Source: Beijerinckiaceae bacterium
GTDB lineage: Bacteria; Pseudomonadota; Alphaproteobacteria; Rhizobiales; Beijerinckiaceae
Assembly (NCBI GenBank): GCA_947475995.1
Contig: CANJNI010000038.1
Location: 1 to 42,395, forward strand
Reading direction: 5' to 3'
Length of the DNA stretch: 42,395 nt
Shown: piece by piece, positions 8,363-16,800 of the stretch
Layout of the letters: each line of letters starts with the position of its first letter
Numbering within the stretch: the stretch's first letter is position 1
Notes under the pieces: generated by a model
Seen by the model: only the letters and a program-made list of their open reading frames with translations
Database searches by the model: none
Told to the model about the DNA's origin: nothing
Made by a program: the position numbers and the translations under genes

Positions 8363-9883
8363 ATGACCCATCCGACCGATCTGACGCTGGCCGATGCGCG
8401 GGAGGCGCTGAAGTCCAAGAAGATTTCCGCTGTCGAACTCACCAGGGCGCATGTCGACGCCATCGAAAAGGCGCGCGGCCTCAACGCCTATGTGGCCGAG
8501 ACGCCCGAGCAGGCTTTGGCGATGGCGGCGGCTTCCGACGCGAAACTCGCCAAGGGCGAAGCCGGCCCGCTCGAAGGCATTCCGCTCGGCATCAAGGATC
8601 TCTACGCCACAAGGGGCGTCCACACGCAGGCGTGCAGTCACATCCTCGACAATTTCAAGCCGGACTACGAATCCACCGTCACCTCTCAGCTTTGGCGCGA
8701 CGGAGCCGTCATGCTCGGCAAGCTGAACATGGACGAGTTCGCCATGGGTTCGTCGAATGAGACATCCTATTATGGTCCCGTCGCTTCGCCGTGGTTGCCG
8801 CCCAACTGGACGGAAGACAAGGCGCGTGCGGCGCTGAAGGGCGACAAGCGCGGCCTGCTTGTTCCGGGCGGATCGTCGGGCGGTTCCGCCTCTGCGGTTG
8901 CGGCGCGTTTGTGCCTCGGCGCAACTGCGTCCGATACTGGCGGGTCGATCCGCCAGCCTGCGGCTTTCACCGGAACAGTCGGGATCAAGCCGACCTATGG
9001 ACGATGCTCCCGCTGGGGCATGGTGGCGTTCGCGTCATCGCTCGATCAGGCGGGACCCATCGCCCGCACGGTGCGCGACTGCGCCATCATGCTGCGCTCC
9101 ATGGCCGGACATGATCCGAAGGACACGACCTCGGTCGATGCGCCCGTGCCCGATTACGAGAAGGCCATCGGGGCTTCCATCCGAGGCAAGAAGATCGGCA
9201 TTCCGAAGGAATACCGGATAGACGGCATGCCGGCCGAGATTGATCGTCTGTGGCAGCAGGGCATCGCCTGGCTGAAGGCTGCGGGCGCGGAGATCGTCGA
9301 AATTTCCCTGCCGCACACCAAGACCGCGTTGCCGGCTTATTACATCGTCGCGCCGGCCGAAGCTTCCTCCAACCTCGCCCGTTACGACGGCGTGCGTTAC
9401 GGCCTGCGCGTTCCCGGTCGCGACATCAGCGACATGTACGAGCAGACCCGCGCCAAGGGCTTCGGCAAGGAAGTGCGGCGCCGCATCATGATCGGCACTT
9501 ACGTTCTCTCGGCCGGATATTACGACGCTTATTATGTGCGGGCGCAGAAGATCCGCACGCTCATCAAGCGCGATTTCGAAAACGTCTACGCGCAGGGCGT
9601 CGACGCGATCCTGACGCCCGCCACGCCCTCTGCGGCTTTCGGCATCGGCGAAAAGGGTTCGGCAGACCCGGTCGAGATGTATCTCAACGACGTCTTCACC
9701 GTGACGGTGAACATGGCAGGACTGCCGGGCATTGCGGTGCCGGCCGGTTACACTGCCGATGGTCTGCCGCTCGGCCTGCAACTGATCGGCCGGCCGTTCG
9801 AGGAGGAAAGCCTGTTCTCGATCGCCGAAGTGATCGAGCAGGCCGCCGGCCGCGTCACGCTGCCGAAGCCCTGGTGGAACTGA
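8363..9883 (+). CDS. gatA: Asp-tRNA(Asn)/Glu-tRNA(Gln) amidotransferase subunit A
   Basis: Amidase-signature subunit that releases ammonia from glutamine for the GatB site. The 506-residue length is slightly above average. The catalytic triad can be placed as Lys78 (in PLGIKDL), cis-Ser171 (in GGSSGG) and nucleophile Ser195 (in DTGGSIRQP), with the 24-residue spacing between serines known for the family. A short insertion around residues 145-165, rich in Trp/Pro/Lys, sits before the Ser motif and probably accounts for the extra length. It is in one operon with gatC upstream and a small membrane ORF and gatB downstream. Confidence 0.97.
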   Translation: MTHPTDLTLADAREALKSKKISAVELTRAHVDAIEKARGLNAYVAETPEQALAMAAASDAKLAKGEAGPLEGIPLGIKDLYATRGVHTQACSHILDNFKPDYESTVTSQLWRDGAVMLGKLNMDEFAMGSSNETSYYGPVASPWLPPNWTEDKARAALKGDKRGLLVPGGSSGGSASAVAARLCLGATASDTGGSIRQPAAFTGTVGIKPTYGRCSRWGMVAFASSLDQAGPIARTVRDCAIMLRSMAGHDPKDTTSVDAPVPDYEKAIGASIRGKKIGIPKEYRIDGMPAEIDRLWQQGIAWLKAAGAEIVEISLPHTKTALPAYYIVAPAEASSNLARYDGVRYGLRVPGRDISDMYEQTRAKGFGKEVRRRIMIGTYVLSAGYYDAYYVRAQKIRTLIKRDFENVYAQGVDAILTPATPSAAFGIGEKGSADPVEMYLNDVFTVTVNMAGLPGIAVPAGYTADGLPLGLQLIGRPFEEESLFSIAEVIEQAAGRVTLPKPWWN

Positions 9884-9886
9884 TCG

Positions 9887-10111
9887 ATGGGCGGCTTCTC
9901 CTTCGCCATCCTCCTGGGGTGCCTCGACGCCCTGCGCTGGCTCGCATGGGGAACCGCACTGCTCGTGGCTGCGCTCATTCTCGTGCAGCATCTTCGTCAG
10001 GACCAGAACGCCATGCCGGTCACACATGCGATGCTGGCGGGCGGTCTCCTGACAACCGGAATTGTCTGCGGGCTGGCGACGCGCATGCTGCGCGGCCGTC
10101 GCCCCGACTGA
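9887..10111 (+). CDS. Small membrane protein inserted between gatA and gatB, 74 aa
   Basis: Function unknown. It begins three bases after the gatA stop and ends 52 bases before gatB, all on the same strand. Two hydrophobic segments are visible, about residues 5-33 (with a Trp-x2-Trp motif) and 44-64, and the C-terminus is basic (R-M-L-R-G-R-R). The frame is fully open and has a natural ATG, but the preceding ribosome-binding site is weak, so expression would rely on coupling to gatA. There is no reason from the sequence to link it to tRNA amidation. Confidence 0.5.
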   Translation: MGGFSFAILLGCLDALRWLAWGTALLVAALILVQHLRQDQNAMPVTHAMLAGGLLTTGIVCGLATRMLRGRRPD

Positions 10112-10163
10112 ACCTTGACCTCGCTCCGGCGTCTCGCCGGACATTGACCGAACGGACAATGAG

Positions 10164-11633
10164 ATGAACACGCACGCCAAGCCTTCCAAGCTGATCAAGG
10201 GCGCGACCGGCGACTGGGAAATCGTCGTCGGTATGGAAATCCACGCGCAGGTGTCGTCGAACTCGAAGCTCTTTTCCGGCGCCTCGACGGAATTCGGCGG
10301 CGACCCAAACGCGCATGTGTCGCTGGTGGACGCCGCCATGCCGGGCATGTTGCCGGTCATCAATCGCGAATGCGTCGCACAGGCGATCCGCACCGGCCTT
10401 GGCCTGAAGGCGCAGATCAACACGCGCTCGGTGTTCGACCGGAAGAACTATTTCTACCCCGACCTGCCGCAGGGCTATCAGATCAGCCAGTACAAGAGCC
10501 CCATCGTGGGCGAGGGCGAAGTGATCGTCGACGTGACGGCGACCGAGCAGATTACGGTGGGCGTCGAGCGTCTGCATCTGGAACAGGACGCGGGCAAGTC
10601 GCTGCACGACCAGTCGCCGACCGAGAGCTTTGTCGATCTGAACCGCTCCGGCGTCGCCCTGATGGAGATCGTGTCGCGTCCCGACATCCGCTCCGCCGAC
10701 GAGGCGCGCGCCTATGTGACGAAGCTGCGCACCATCCTGCGCTACCTCGGCACGTGCGACGGCGACATGGAGAAGGGCAGCCTTCGCGCCGACGTCAACG
10801 TGTCCGTGCGCCGTCCGGGCGAACCGCTCGGAACACGCTGCGAAATCAAGAACGTGAACTCGATCCGCTTCATCGGTCAGGCTGTCGAGGTTGAAGCGCG
10901 CCGCCAGATCGGCATTCTGGAAGACGGCGGCAAGATCAATCAGGAGACGCGCCTGTTCGATCCCGGCAAGGGCGAGACGCGTTCGATGCGGTCGAAGGAA
11001 GAAGCGCACGATTACCGCTACTTCCCGGATCCCGATCTGCTGCCGCTCGAATTCGAGCAGTCCTGGGTGGACGAACTGGCCTCGCATCTGCCGGAACTTC
11101 CGGACGCCAAGAAGGCGCGTTTCATGAAGGACTACGGCCTCGCGTCCTATGACGCGGGCGTCCTGGTGATGGAGCGCGCTTCCGCCGACTATTACGAAAA
11201 GGTCGCGAAAGGACGCGACGCAAAGGCCGCCGCGAACTGGGTGATCAACGAACTGTTCGGCCGCCTCAACAAGGAAGGCAAGTCGATCGAGACCTCGCCA
11301 GTGAGCGCCGATCAGCTCGGCGGCATCGTCGATCTCATCAGCGAAGGCGTGATCAGCGGCAAGATCGCCAAGGATCTTTTCGAGATCGTCTGGAGCGAAG
11401 GCGGCGATCCGCGGGCCCTCGTCGAACAGCGCGGCATGAAGCAGGTTACCGATACCGGCGCGATCGAAGCTGCGGTGGACGCCATCATCGCCGCCAATCC
11501 GGACAAGGTCGCGCAGGCGCAGGCAAAGCCCACCATGCTCGGTTGGTTCGTCGGTCAGGTGATGAAGCAGACCGGCGGCAAGGCCAATCCGCAGGCCGTG
11601 AACGATGTGCTGAAATCCAAACTCGGCATCTGA
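10164..11633 (+). CDS. gatB: Asp-tRNA(Asn)/Glu-tRNA(Gln) amidotransferase subunit B
   Basis: Subunit that binds the misacylated tRNA, activates the carboxyl group with ATP, and uses ammonia from GatA. Family hallmarks are present: V-G-M-E-I-H-A-Q near residue 28, the [14 protein letters not shown] motif near residue 95, and RADVNVSVR. The C-terminal helical/YqeY-like tail domain is present too (A-A-N-W-V-I-N-E-L onwards). Length (489 aa) is normal. It is the last gene of the gatC-gatA-gatB unit and is followed by a strong terminator. Confidence 0.97.
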   Translation: MNTHAKPSKLIKGATGDWEIVVGMEIHAQVSSNSKLFSGASTEFGGDPNAHVSLVDAAMPGMLPVINRECVAQAIRTGLGLKAQINTRSVFDRKNYFYPDLPQGYQISQYKSPIVGEGEVIVDVTATEQITVGVERLHLEQDAGKSLHDQSPTESFVDLNRSGVALMEIVSRPDIRSADEARAYVTKLRTILRYLGTCDGDMEKGSLRADVNVSVRRPGEPLGTRCEIKNVNSIRFIGQAVEVEARRQIGILEDGGKINQETRLFDPGKGETRSMRSKEEAHDYRYFPDPDLLPLEFEQSWVDELASHLPELPDAKKARFMKDYGLASYDAGVLVMERASADYYEKVAKGRDAKAAANWVINELFGRLNKEGKSIETSPVSADQLGGIVDLISEGVISGKIAKDLFEIVWSEGGDPRALVEQRGMKQVTDTGAIEAAVDAIIAANPDKVAQAQAKPTMLGWFVGQVMKQTGGKANPQAVNDVLKSKLGI

Positions 11634-11691
11634 ATCTGCGAATCGCCGCGAGCTGATTCGAGCCGCGTTGCGCGATTTGCGTTTTTCGATC

Positions 11692-11734
11692 TGCCTCCCG
11701 AAGCAAAATTTTGCATCGGGAGGCAAATTTTTTT
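11692..11734 (+). terminator. Rho-independent terminator after gatB
   Basis: A long hairpin pairs TGCCTCCCGA with TCGGGAGGCA and contains an inner self-complementary GCAAAATTTTGC. It is followed by AA and seven T. It begins about 60 bases past the gatB stop and closes the gatCAB operon. Confidence 0.9.
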
Positions 11735-12263
11735 GTTGCTTTGAAAATTTTTTTTCAGGGTGCGTCGAAGCTGTTCGGACGTTCGTAGATGCCCATCCTG
11801 AACCTTCATTCCCGGATGATTGCAATCACCGCACGGACGCCTGAAGCGGGCCGAAGGGCGTTGCCGGCTCCAGCGCTGCGAACGTCCGGCTCTTCATGCC
11901 GATCATTCGTTGCGTTTTCAAAATACAACTATCTTGCAAATGTTTTTTGCAAACGCATGACAGTCGCAAGGTCGCAGCGATGCGGCTTCCGGAGCGCGGC
12001 CGCGCTCCTTGCGCAGCCTCTCGCATGAAGCCGCGCAGCGTCCGGCGAACCCGATGCGCCGATGCGTTACGCCTGCACGAGAGGCTCTTTCGGAAGGCGC
12101 AAAAGTGGTCTGCCGAGGCGTCAGTGGCGTCTGAAAGGGCTCAACATGCACGCGCGAGCGGCAGTGCGTATTGCAAGAGTCATTAACCACGGTATCTTAA
12201 ATACGCCTGTTGTCGGCAATCTTTTATTCATCGCGCCGACACCCAACTTAGAGGGGACCTCAG
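11735..12263. other. Long intergenic region upstream of the histone-like gene
   Basis: About 530 bases without a convincing gene; the short open frames here have no recognisable composition. An AT-rich patch at 11920-11955 contains two TTGCAAA direct repeats (11934-11940 and 11947-11953) that could be an operator. Nearer the next gene, around 12180-12235, is a second AT-rich patch (cattaaccac, cttttattcat) where a promoter for the histone-like gene is likely. No RNA gene could be identified. Confidence 0.4.
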
Positions 12264-12551
12264 ATGGCGAAGGCAGTTAAGCGGAAACCGGCCAAGAAGG
12301 CCGCGAAGAAGAGCGTGAAGAAGAGCGGCGCCAAGAAGGTCGCTCGCAAGAAGGTAGCCAAGAAGGCGACGAAGAAGAAAGTCGCCAAGAAGGCCACCAA
12401 GAAGGTTGCCAAGAAGAAGGTAGCCAAGAAGGCCGTCAAGAAGGCCACCAAGAAGGCCGCCAAGAAGGCCACGAAGAAGAAGGCTGCCAAGAAGACCCGC
12501 GCACCGCGCAAGGCGAAGGCTGCCCCGGCTCCGGCTCCGGAAACCCCGTAA
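12264..12551 (+). CDS. Histone H1-like Lys/Ala-rich DNA-binding protein
   Basis: A 95-residue, extremely basic protein made almost only of Lys, Ala, Val, Thr and Pro in repeated K-K-A/V-x-K-K units, ending in an Ala/Pro tail. This is the composition of bacterial histone H1-like proteins (chlamydial Hc1/Hc2 type, AlgP-type tails), which bind DNA non-specifically and compact the nucleoid. It has no folded HU or H-NS domain, so the whole chain is probably disordered until bound. AGAGGGG lies just upstream of the ATG. The repeat can expand or contract by slippage, so length may vary between strains. The long upstream region suggests independent regulation. Confidence 0.85.
   Translation: MAKAVKRKPAKKAAKKSVKKSGAKKVARKKVAKKATKKKVAKKATKKVAKKKVAKKAVKKATKKAAKKATKKKAAKKTRAPRKAKAAPAPAPETP
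12288..12500 (+). repeat. Degenerate AAGAAGG-type tandem repeats coding for K-K-A units
   Basis: The coding strand is a run of imperfect 12-15-base units such as GCCAAGAAGGCC and ACCAAGAAGGTT, strongly purine-skewed. It encodes the repeated Lys-Lys-Ala/Val pattern of the histone-like protein. Confidence 0.8.
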
Positions 12552-12780
12552 GCCTACCGCTTCGTCCCCGGATGGATGCGGGATCAGCACAACGCCGGTC
12601 CCGCGCTCCAGTCGGCTTCGATGAGTTTGCTGATGGCATCGGTTTCGACCATCAGTTCATTCACGAGCCACCATCTCTTGCCAGGCCGACTCCGCTTCAA
12701 GCGGGTACAGCGACCGGCAACAGGTGGTGGCTTTTTCTTTCAGGCACTTGGCTGAAAGTTCGCGCGCCTGCGGGCGTTGC
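12552..12780. other. Non-coding gap between convergent genes
   Basis: This 229-base stretch lies between the stop of the histone-like gene and the stop of the minus-strand secreted protein. I see no gene or clear terminator in it. Confidence 0.4.
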
Positions 12781-13203
12781 TCACGGCTCTTGACGGGGAA
12801 TGCACGTCCTGGCGAAGTCGCGCCAGATGATCCCGTAGGCTTCGCCGCTTTTCTTCATCTTCTGCCATTCGAGACTGCAGGCGCGAAGCTGCGCGCGCGT
12901 GGCGGGCGGACCGCTCATGTCTTCCGGACTGGCTGTCGCGCCGGGCTGTTGCTGAACAGGCGCTGCGGGGGTCTGCGCGCCTTCCGGCGCAGCAAGGGCG
13001 GGCATCTCCGCAGGGCGTCGAGGAGGCAGCGGCACATTGGCGGGCGGCGTCGCCTGCGCCTGCGCGCGCGCTGCGGGCGCCAGACGCGGAGCAGCCAACG
13101 CGAGCGCCAGAAGCCCGCCGGCCAGCACACAGGACGCACGCAATCCGGCCAGCGCCTTGCCGAAGGCGGGCCGGGAAGCGTTTGCCGATGTGTTGCGGAA
13201 CAT
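12781..13203 (-). CDS. Small secreted protein with PsiF-like C-terminal motif, 140 aa
   Basis: Function unknown. A basic N-terminus and hydrophobic segment (about residues 18-45, ending in ARAQA) form a signal peptide or anchor. A Pro/Ala-rich linker containing P-L-P-P-R-R-P follows. The last 35 residues hold a compact motif with two Cys: ACSLEWQKMK, then IWRDFARTC. This A-C-x3-W ... W-x-F-x3-C pattern resembles small periplasmic repeats seen in rhizobial PsiF-like proteins, where the two Cys probably form a disulphide. It begins eight bases after the M3 peptidase stop on the same strand, so the two are probably cotranscribed. Confidence 0.65.
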   Translation of the reverse strand: MFRNTSANASRPAFGKALAGLRASCVLAGGLLALALAAPRLAPAARAQAQATPPANVPLPPRRPAEMPALAAPEGAQTPAAPVQQQPGATASPEDMSGPPATRAQLRACSLEWQKMKKSGEAYGIIWRDFARTCIPRQEP

Positions 13204-13211
13204 GCGGGATG

Positions 13212-15263
13212 TCAGGTTGCGTTCAGCAGGCCGCGCTTGCGCAGCAATGGCTCGGTGGAAGGCAGACGGCCCCTGAACGCCCGATAGGCCTCATCGGGTT
13301 CGTGCCGTCCGCCCGATGCGTAGATGTGTTCCTTCAATCGTCTGGCGACATCGGGATTGAAACAGTCGCCCGTCTCCTCGAACGCCTCGAAGGCGTCCGC
13401 GTCCAGCACCTCCGACCACAGGTAGGAGTAATAGCCGGCCGAATAGCCGTCGCCCGAGAACACATGGGTGAAATGCGGACTGCGGTGGCGCATGACGATT
13501 TCCTTCGGCATGCCGATCCGCTCCAGCGTCTCGCGCTCGAATGACGTTACGTCGATATCCGCATCCGCCCCGAGCAGATGGAAATCGAGGTCCACGATGG
13601 CCGAGGACGTATATTCCACCGTCGCAAAGCCCTGATTGAAGGCGCGCGCCGCCTGCACGCGGGCGATGAGATCGTCCGGGATGGGTTGGCCCGTTTGCGT
13701 ATGGCGGGCGAACTTGCGGAGCACCTCGGGCTGCATCAGCCAGTGTTCGAACAGCTGCGATGGAAGTTCGACGAAGTCTCGCGACACGCTGGTGCCCGAG
13801 ATGCGCGGATAGGTGACGTCCGACAGCATCCCGTGCAGCGCATGCCCGAATTCATGGAACAGGGTGCGGGCGTCATCGAGGCTCAGCAGGGCAGGGCGTC
13901 CGGCCTGCGGCTTCGCGAAGTTCATGACGTTCACGATGATGGGCCGCACCTCGCCGTCGAGCCGATGCTGTTCGCGGAAGTTCGACATCCACGCGCCGCT
14001 GCGCTTGGAGGGGCGGGCGTAATAGTCGCCGATGAACAGCGCCACATGTTTGCCCGAACGGTCGCGCACCTCGAACGCGCGCGCATCCGGATGGTAGAGC
14101 GTCAGCTTCTTGTTCTCGATGAATTCCAGATCGAACAGGCGGCCTGCGGTGTAAAACGCCGCCTCGATCATGCTGTCGAGGCTCAGATACGGCTTCAGTT
14201 CGGCATCGTCGATGTCGTACTGGGCCTTGCGGAGCTTCTCCGAATAGTGGCGCCAGTCGTGCGCCTCGATGTCGGCGTTCGATCCCTCGCGCCGGGCCAG
14301 CGCCTGCAGGGCGTCGCGCTCCCGGGCTGCGCGGGCGCGCGCCGGACTCCATACGGATTCAAGCAATTGACGAACGTTCTCCGGCGTCTTCGCCATCGTG
14401 TCGTCGAGCTTGAAATGCGCGAACGTCTCGTAGCCCAGCAGCCGGGCGCGCTCTGCCCGCAGACGCACGGTTTCGGCGATGATGGCGCGATTGTCCGTCT
14501 CGCCGCCATTTTCACCACGCTTTGTCCAGGCTTCGAAGGCCGTCTTGCGCAGGTCTCGCCGCGCCGAAAATTGCAGGAACGGCTCGACGCTTGAGCGCGA
14601 GAGAGTCACCAGATGGCCGCCTTCCTTGCTGCGGTCGGCGGCGGCGCGCGCCGCATCGGCCCGCATGGCCTCGGACATTCCCGCCATGTCGTCGTCCGTT
14701 GCGAGCGGCAGCGTCCACGAGGATTCGTCCGCCAGAACATTCTGGGAGAACTTTGTTCCGAGCGTCGCAAGCCGTTCCACGATGGCGGCCAGGCGCTTCT
14801 TGTCGTCTTCGTTCAGTTTTGCGCCCGAGCGCACGAAGCCGCGATGTGTGAGTTCGAGGACCCGCATCTGCTCGTCGTCGAGGCGCTGTTCGGCGCGGTC
14901 CCGCCAAAGAAGGTCCACGCGGGCGAACAGCGCCGGATTCATGTAAATCGAACTGTAGTGACGCGCCAGGATGGGCGACATGTCGCGTTCGATCGCCTGA
15001 AGCTCCGGACTCGTGTTCGAGCCAGCGAGGTTCCAGAAGACGCGACCGACACGTCTGAGGTCGCGTCCGGCGCGCTCCAGGGCCTCGATCGTATTCTGAA
15101 AGGTCGGCGGCACCGGATTGTTGGCGATCGCGTCGATCTCCGCCAGATGCGCCGCGATTCCGCGATCGAAGGCCGGGCGGTAATGCTCCGGCGTGATTTC
15201 GTCGAAAGGCGGCAGCCCGAAGGGCCGCGTGGAATCCTGCGAAAAGGGATCTTTGTTCGACAA
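13212..15263 (-). CDS. dcp: M3 family oligopeptidase / peptidyl-dipeptidase (Dcp-like)
   Basis: Zinc metallopeptidase of family M3 that degrades short peptides. The zinc site HEFGH is at residues 470-474, with the downstream Glu in F-V-E-L-P-S-Q-L-F-E-H-W. The C-terminal substrate-binding motif G-D-G-Y-S-A-G-Y-Y-S-Y is also present. The frame is open much further upstream, but the extra N-terminus has no family similarity and crosses the divergent gene. I place the start at TTG 15263, preceded by GAGG at five bases and about 13 residues ahead of the conserved P-F-G-L-P-P-F. This gives 683 aa, the usual Dcp length. No signal peptide is seen, so it is probably cytoplasmic. Confidence 0.92.
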   Translation of the reverse strand: MSNKDPFSQDSTRPFGLPPFDEITPEHYRPAFDRGIAAHLAEIDAIANNPVPPTFQNTIEALERAGRDLRRVGRVFWNLAGSNTSPELQAIERDMSPILARHYSSIYMNPALFARVDLLWRDRAEQRLDDEQMRVLELTHRGFVRSGAKLNEDDKKRLAAIVERLATLGTKFSQNVLADESSWTLPLATDDDMAGMSEAMRADAARAAADRSKEGGHLVTLSRSSVEPFLQFSARRDLRKTAFEAWTKRGENGGETDNRAIIAETVRLRAERARLLGYETFAHFKLDDTMAKTPENVRQLLESVWSPARARAARERDALQALARREGSNADIEAHDWRHYSEKLRKAQYDIDDAELKPYLSLDSMIEAAFYTAGRLFDLEFIENKKLTLYHPDARAFEVRDRSGKHVALFIGDYYARPSKRSGAWMSNFREQHRLDGEVRPIIVNVMNFAKPQAGRPALLSLDDARTLFHEFGHALHGMLSDVTYPRISGTSVSRDFVELPSQLFEHWLMQPEVLRKFARHTQTGQPIPDDLIARVQAARAFNQGFATVEYTSSAIVDLDFHLLGADADIDVTSFERETLERIGMPKEIVMRHRSPHFTHVFSGDGYSAGYYSYLWSEVLDADAFEAFEETGDCFNPDVARRLKEHIYASGGRHEPDEAYRAFRGRLPSTEPLLRKRGLLNAT

Positions 15264-15380
15264 AACGGCCTCGCGGGTTCGTGACAGCGCCGGTAGGAAA
15301 CCGGCCACAGTGCGATATTGTTCTCCATATAGGATGATTGCGCCGAGAATCGAAGGCGCGACGGCCAGAAGGGGATTGCG
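15264..15380. promoter_or_regulatory. Divergent promoter region, M3 peptidase / PQQ dehydrogenase
   Basis: This 117-base region lies between divergent genes and must hold both starts of transcription. AT-rich stretches occur near 15315-15335 (gcgatattgttctccatat). No confident -35/-10 assignment was possible. Confidence 0.35.
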
Positions 15381-16709
15381 ATGAATCTGCGTTCGGGAAC
15401 CGTTCTGTGTCTGGCGCTCCTCGCGCCGTGTGCATCGCACGCGCAGAAGGCTGACGCCGTTCGCAGCGGCGAGAGCGCTTACGGCGATTGGCGCGCAGAC
15501 GCACCCGGCGTCATGCGTCACATCCGGCCGCAGGATATGCCGCGCCCGGGCGCAACAGCCGCAGCCGCCAGCGGCGCGCGTTTCGTAGCCTCTGCCGACA
15601 GAAGCCTGAAAGTTCCGCCGGGCTTTTCCGCAACGCTCCTGACCGGCAAGGTTCCGGGCGCGCGCACCGTGCGGGTCGCCCCGAATGGCGATATTTTCAC
15701 TGCGCAAAGCGAGGGCGGCCGCGTAACGGTCCTGCGCCTGTCAAAGGATCGCAGCAAGGTCGAGCGGACTGAAACCTTCGCATCGCAATTGTCCCTTCCG
15801 TACGGCATCGCCTTCTATCCGCCCGGTCCCAACCCCCAGTGGGTCTATGTCGGGGAGCCGACCCGCGTTGTGCGCTTCGCGTACAAGGTCGGCGATATGA
15901 AAGCATCTGCGGCGCCGCAGGTGGCGGCGTCCGGCGTTCCCGGCGGCGGGCACTGGACGCGAGACGTCGCTTTCTCGCCCGACGGAAAGACCATGTATGT
16001 GGCCGTCGGCTCTCAATCCAATGTCGCAGAAGGCATGGGGCGGACCACCGACATTGCGCAGTTCGAGAAGACGCATGGCGTCGGCGCAAGCTGGGGTTCC
16101 GAAGAATGGCGCGCCAGCGTGCTGGCCTTCGATCCTGACGGAAAGAACCGTCGCGTCTTCGCCAGCGGCATCCGCAATTGCGCGGGTCTGGCCGTGCAGC
16201 CCGGCACCGGCGTGCCCTTTTGCGCCACGAACGAACGCGACAATCTCGGCGACAACCTTCCGCCCGACTACGTGACGAGCGTCAAGCAGGGCGGATTCTA
16301 CGGCTGGCCCTGGTATTACATCGGCGGCAATCAGGACCCGCGTCACGCGGGCGCGCGACCTGATCTCAAGGACGAGGTCATCGTACCCGATGTGCTGTTC
16401 CAGCCGCATTCGGCGCCACTCAATCTCGCGTTCAATCCGGGTGGAAACTTTCCGGATGCCTGGAAGGGCGATGCTTTCGTGGCGATGCACGGATCATGGA
16501 ATCGCGGCCAGAGAACGGGTTACAAGGTCGTGCGTCTGCCGTTCCGCGACGGAAAGCCGACGGGGGAATATGAGGATTTCGTCACAGGTTTCGTTCTTGG
16601 AGATCGCGATGTCTGGGGCCGCCCGGTCGGCGTCGCATTTCTGGACGACGGGTCGCTCATCTTCAGCGATGACGACGGCGGAACGATCTGGCGCGTCGCC
16701 CGAAGGTGA
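15381..16709 (+). CDS. Secreted PQQ-dependent sugar dehydrogenase family protein
   Basis: Six-bladed beta-propeller protein of the soluble glucose/sorbosone dehydrogenase family. Such enzymes oxidise sugars or aldoses in the periplasm with PQQ as cofactor. A signal peptide is clear (hydrophobic residues 8-20, cleavage after SHAQ), and the mature protein is about 420 aa. Family features include L-P-Y-G-I-A-F, the W-T-R-D-V-A-F-S-P-D-G blade motif, GIRNCAGLA, and the G-F-Y-G-W-P-W-Y-Y motif. The H-G-S-W-N-R and V-G-V-A-F-L-D-D-G-S-L motifs occur near the end. It is a single gene divergent from the M3 peptidase. No PQQ biosynthesis genes occur in the window, and the substrate cannot be told from sequence. 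Confidence 0.85.
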   Translation: MNLRSGTVLCLALLAPCASHAQKADAVRSGESAYGDWRADAPGVMRHIRPQDMPRPGATAAAASGARFVASADRSLKVPPGFSATLLTGKVPGARTVRVAPNGDIFTAQSEGGRVTVLRLSKDRSKVERTETFASQLSLPYGIAFYPPGPNPQWVYVGEPTRVVRFAYKVGDMKASAAPQVAASGVPGGGHWTRDVAFSPDGKTMYVAVGSQSNVAEGMGRTTDIAQFEKTHGVGASWGSEEWRASVLAFDPDGKNRRVFASGIRNCAGLAVQPGTGVPFCATNERDNLGDNLPPDYVTSVKQGGFYGWPWYYIGGNQDPRHAGARPDLKDEVIVPDVLFQPHSAPLNLAFNPGGNFPDAWKGDAFVAMHGSWNRGQRTGYKVVRLPFRDGKPTGEYEDFVTGFVLGDRDVWGRPVGVAFLDDGSLIFSDDDGGTIWRVARR

Positions 16710-16800
16710 ACCGGTTCTTGCATGGGAACGCCGCGGGCTTGGCGGCCATGCATTCTGCATTCTTGACGTGACCGCCCCGACCCAATAGGTCGCGAGGATC

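Noticed and set aside
13578..14594. Plus-strand open frame of 338 codons
   Set aside because: It lies entirely opposite the M3 peptidase, whose zinc motif and family blocks are intact. The antisense product has no recognisable features.
15264..15707. N-terminal extension of the M3 peptidase
   Set aside because: The frame stays open upstream, but it crosses the divergent PQQ dehydrogenase and has no M3 similarity. A TTG with a good ribosome-binding site gives the normal length.
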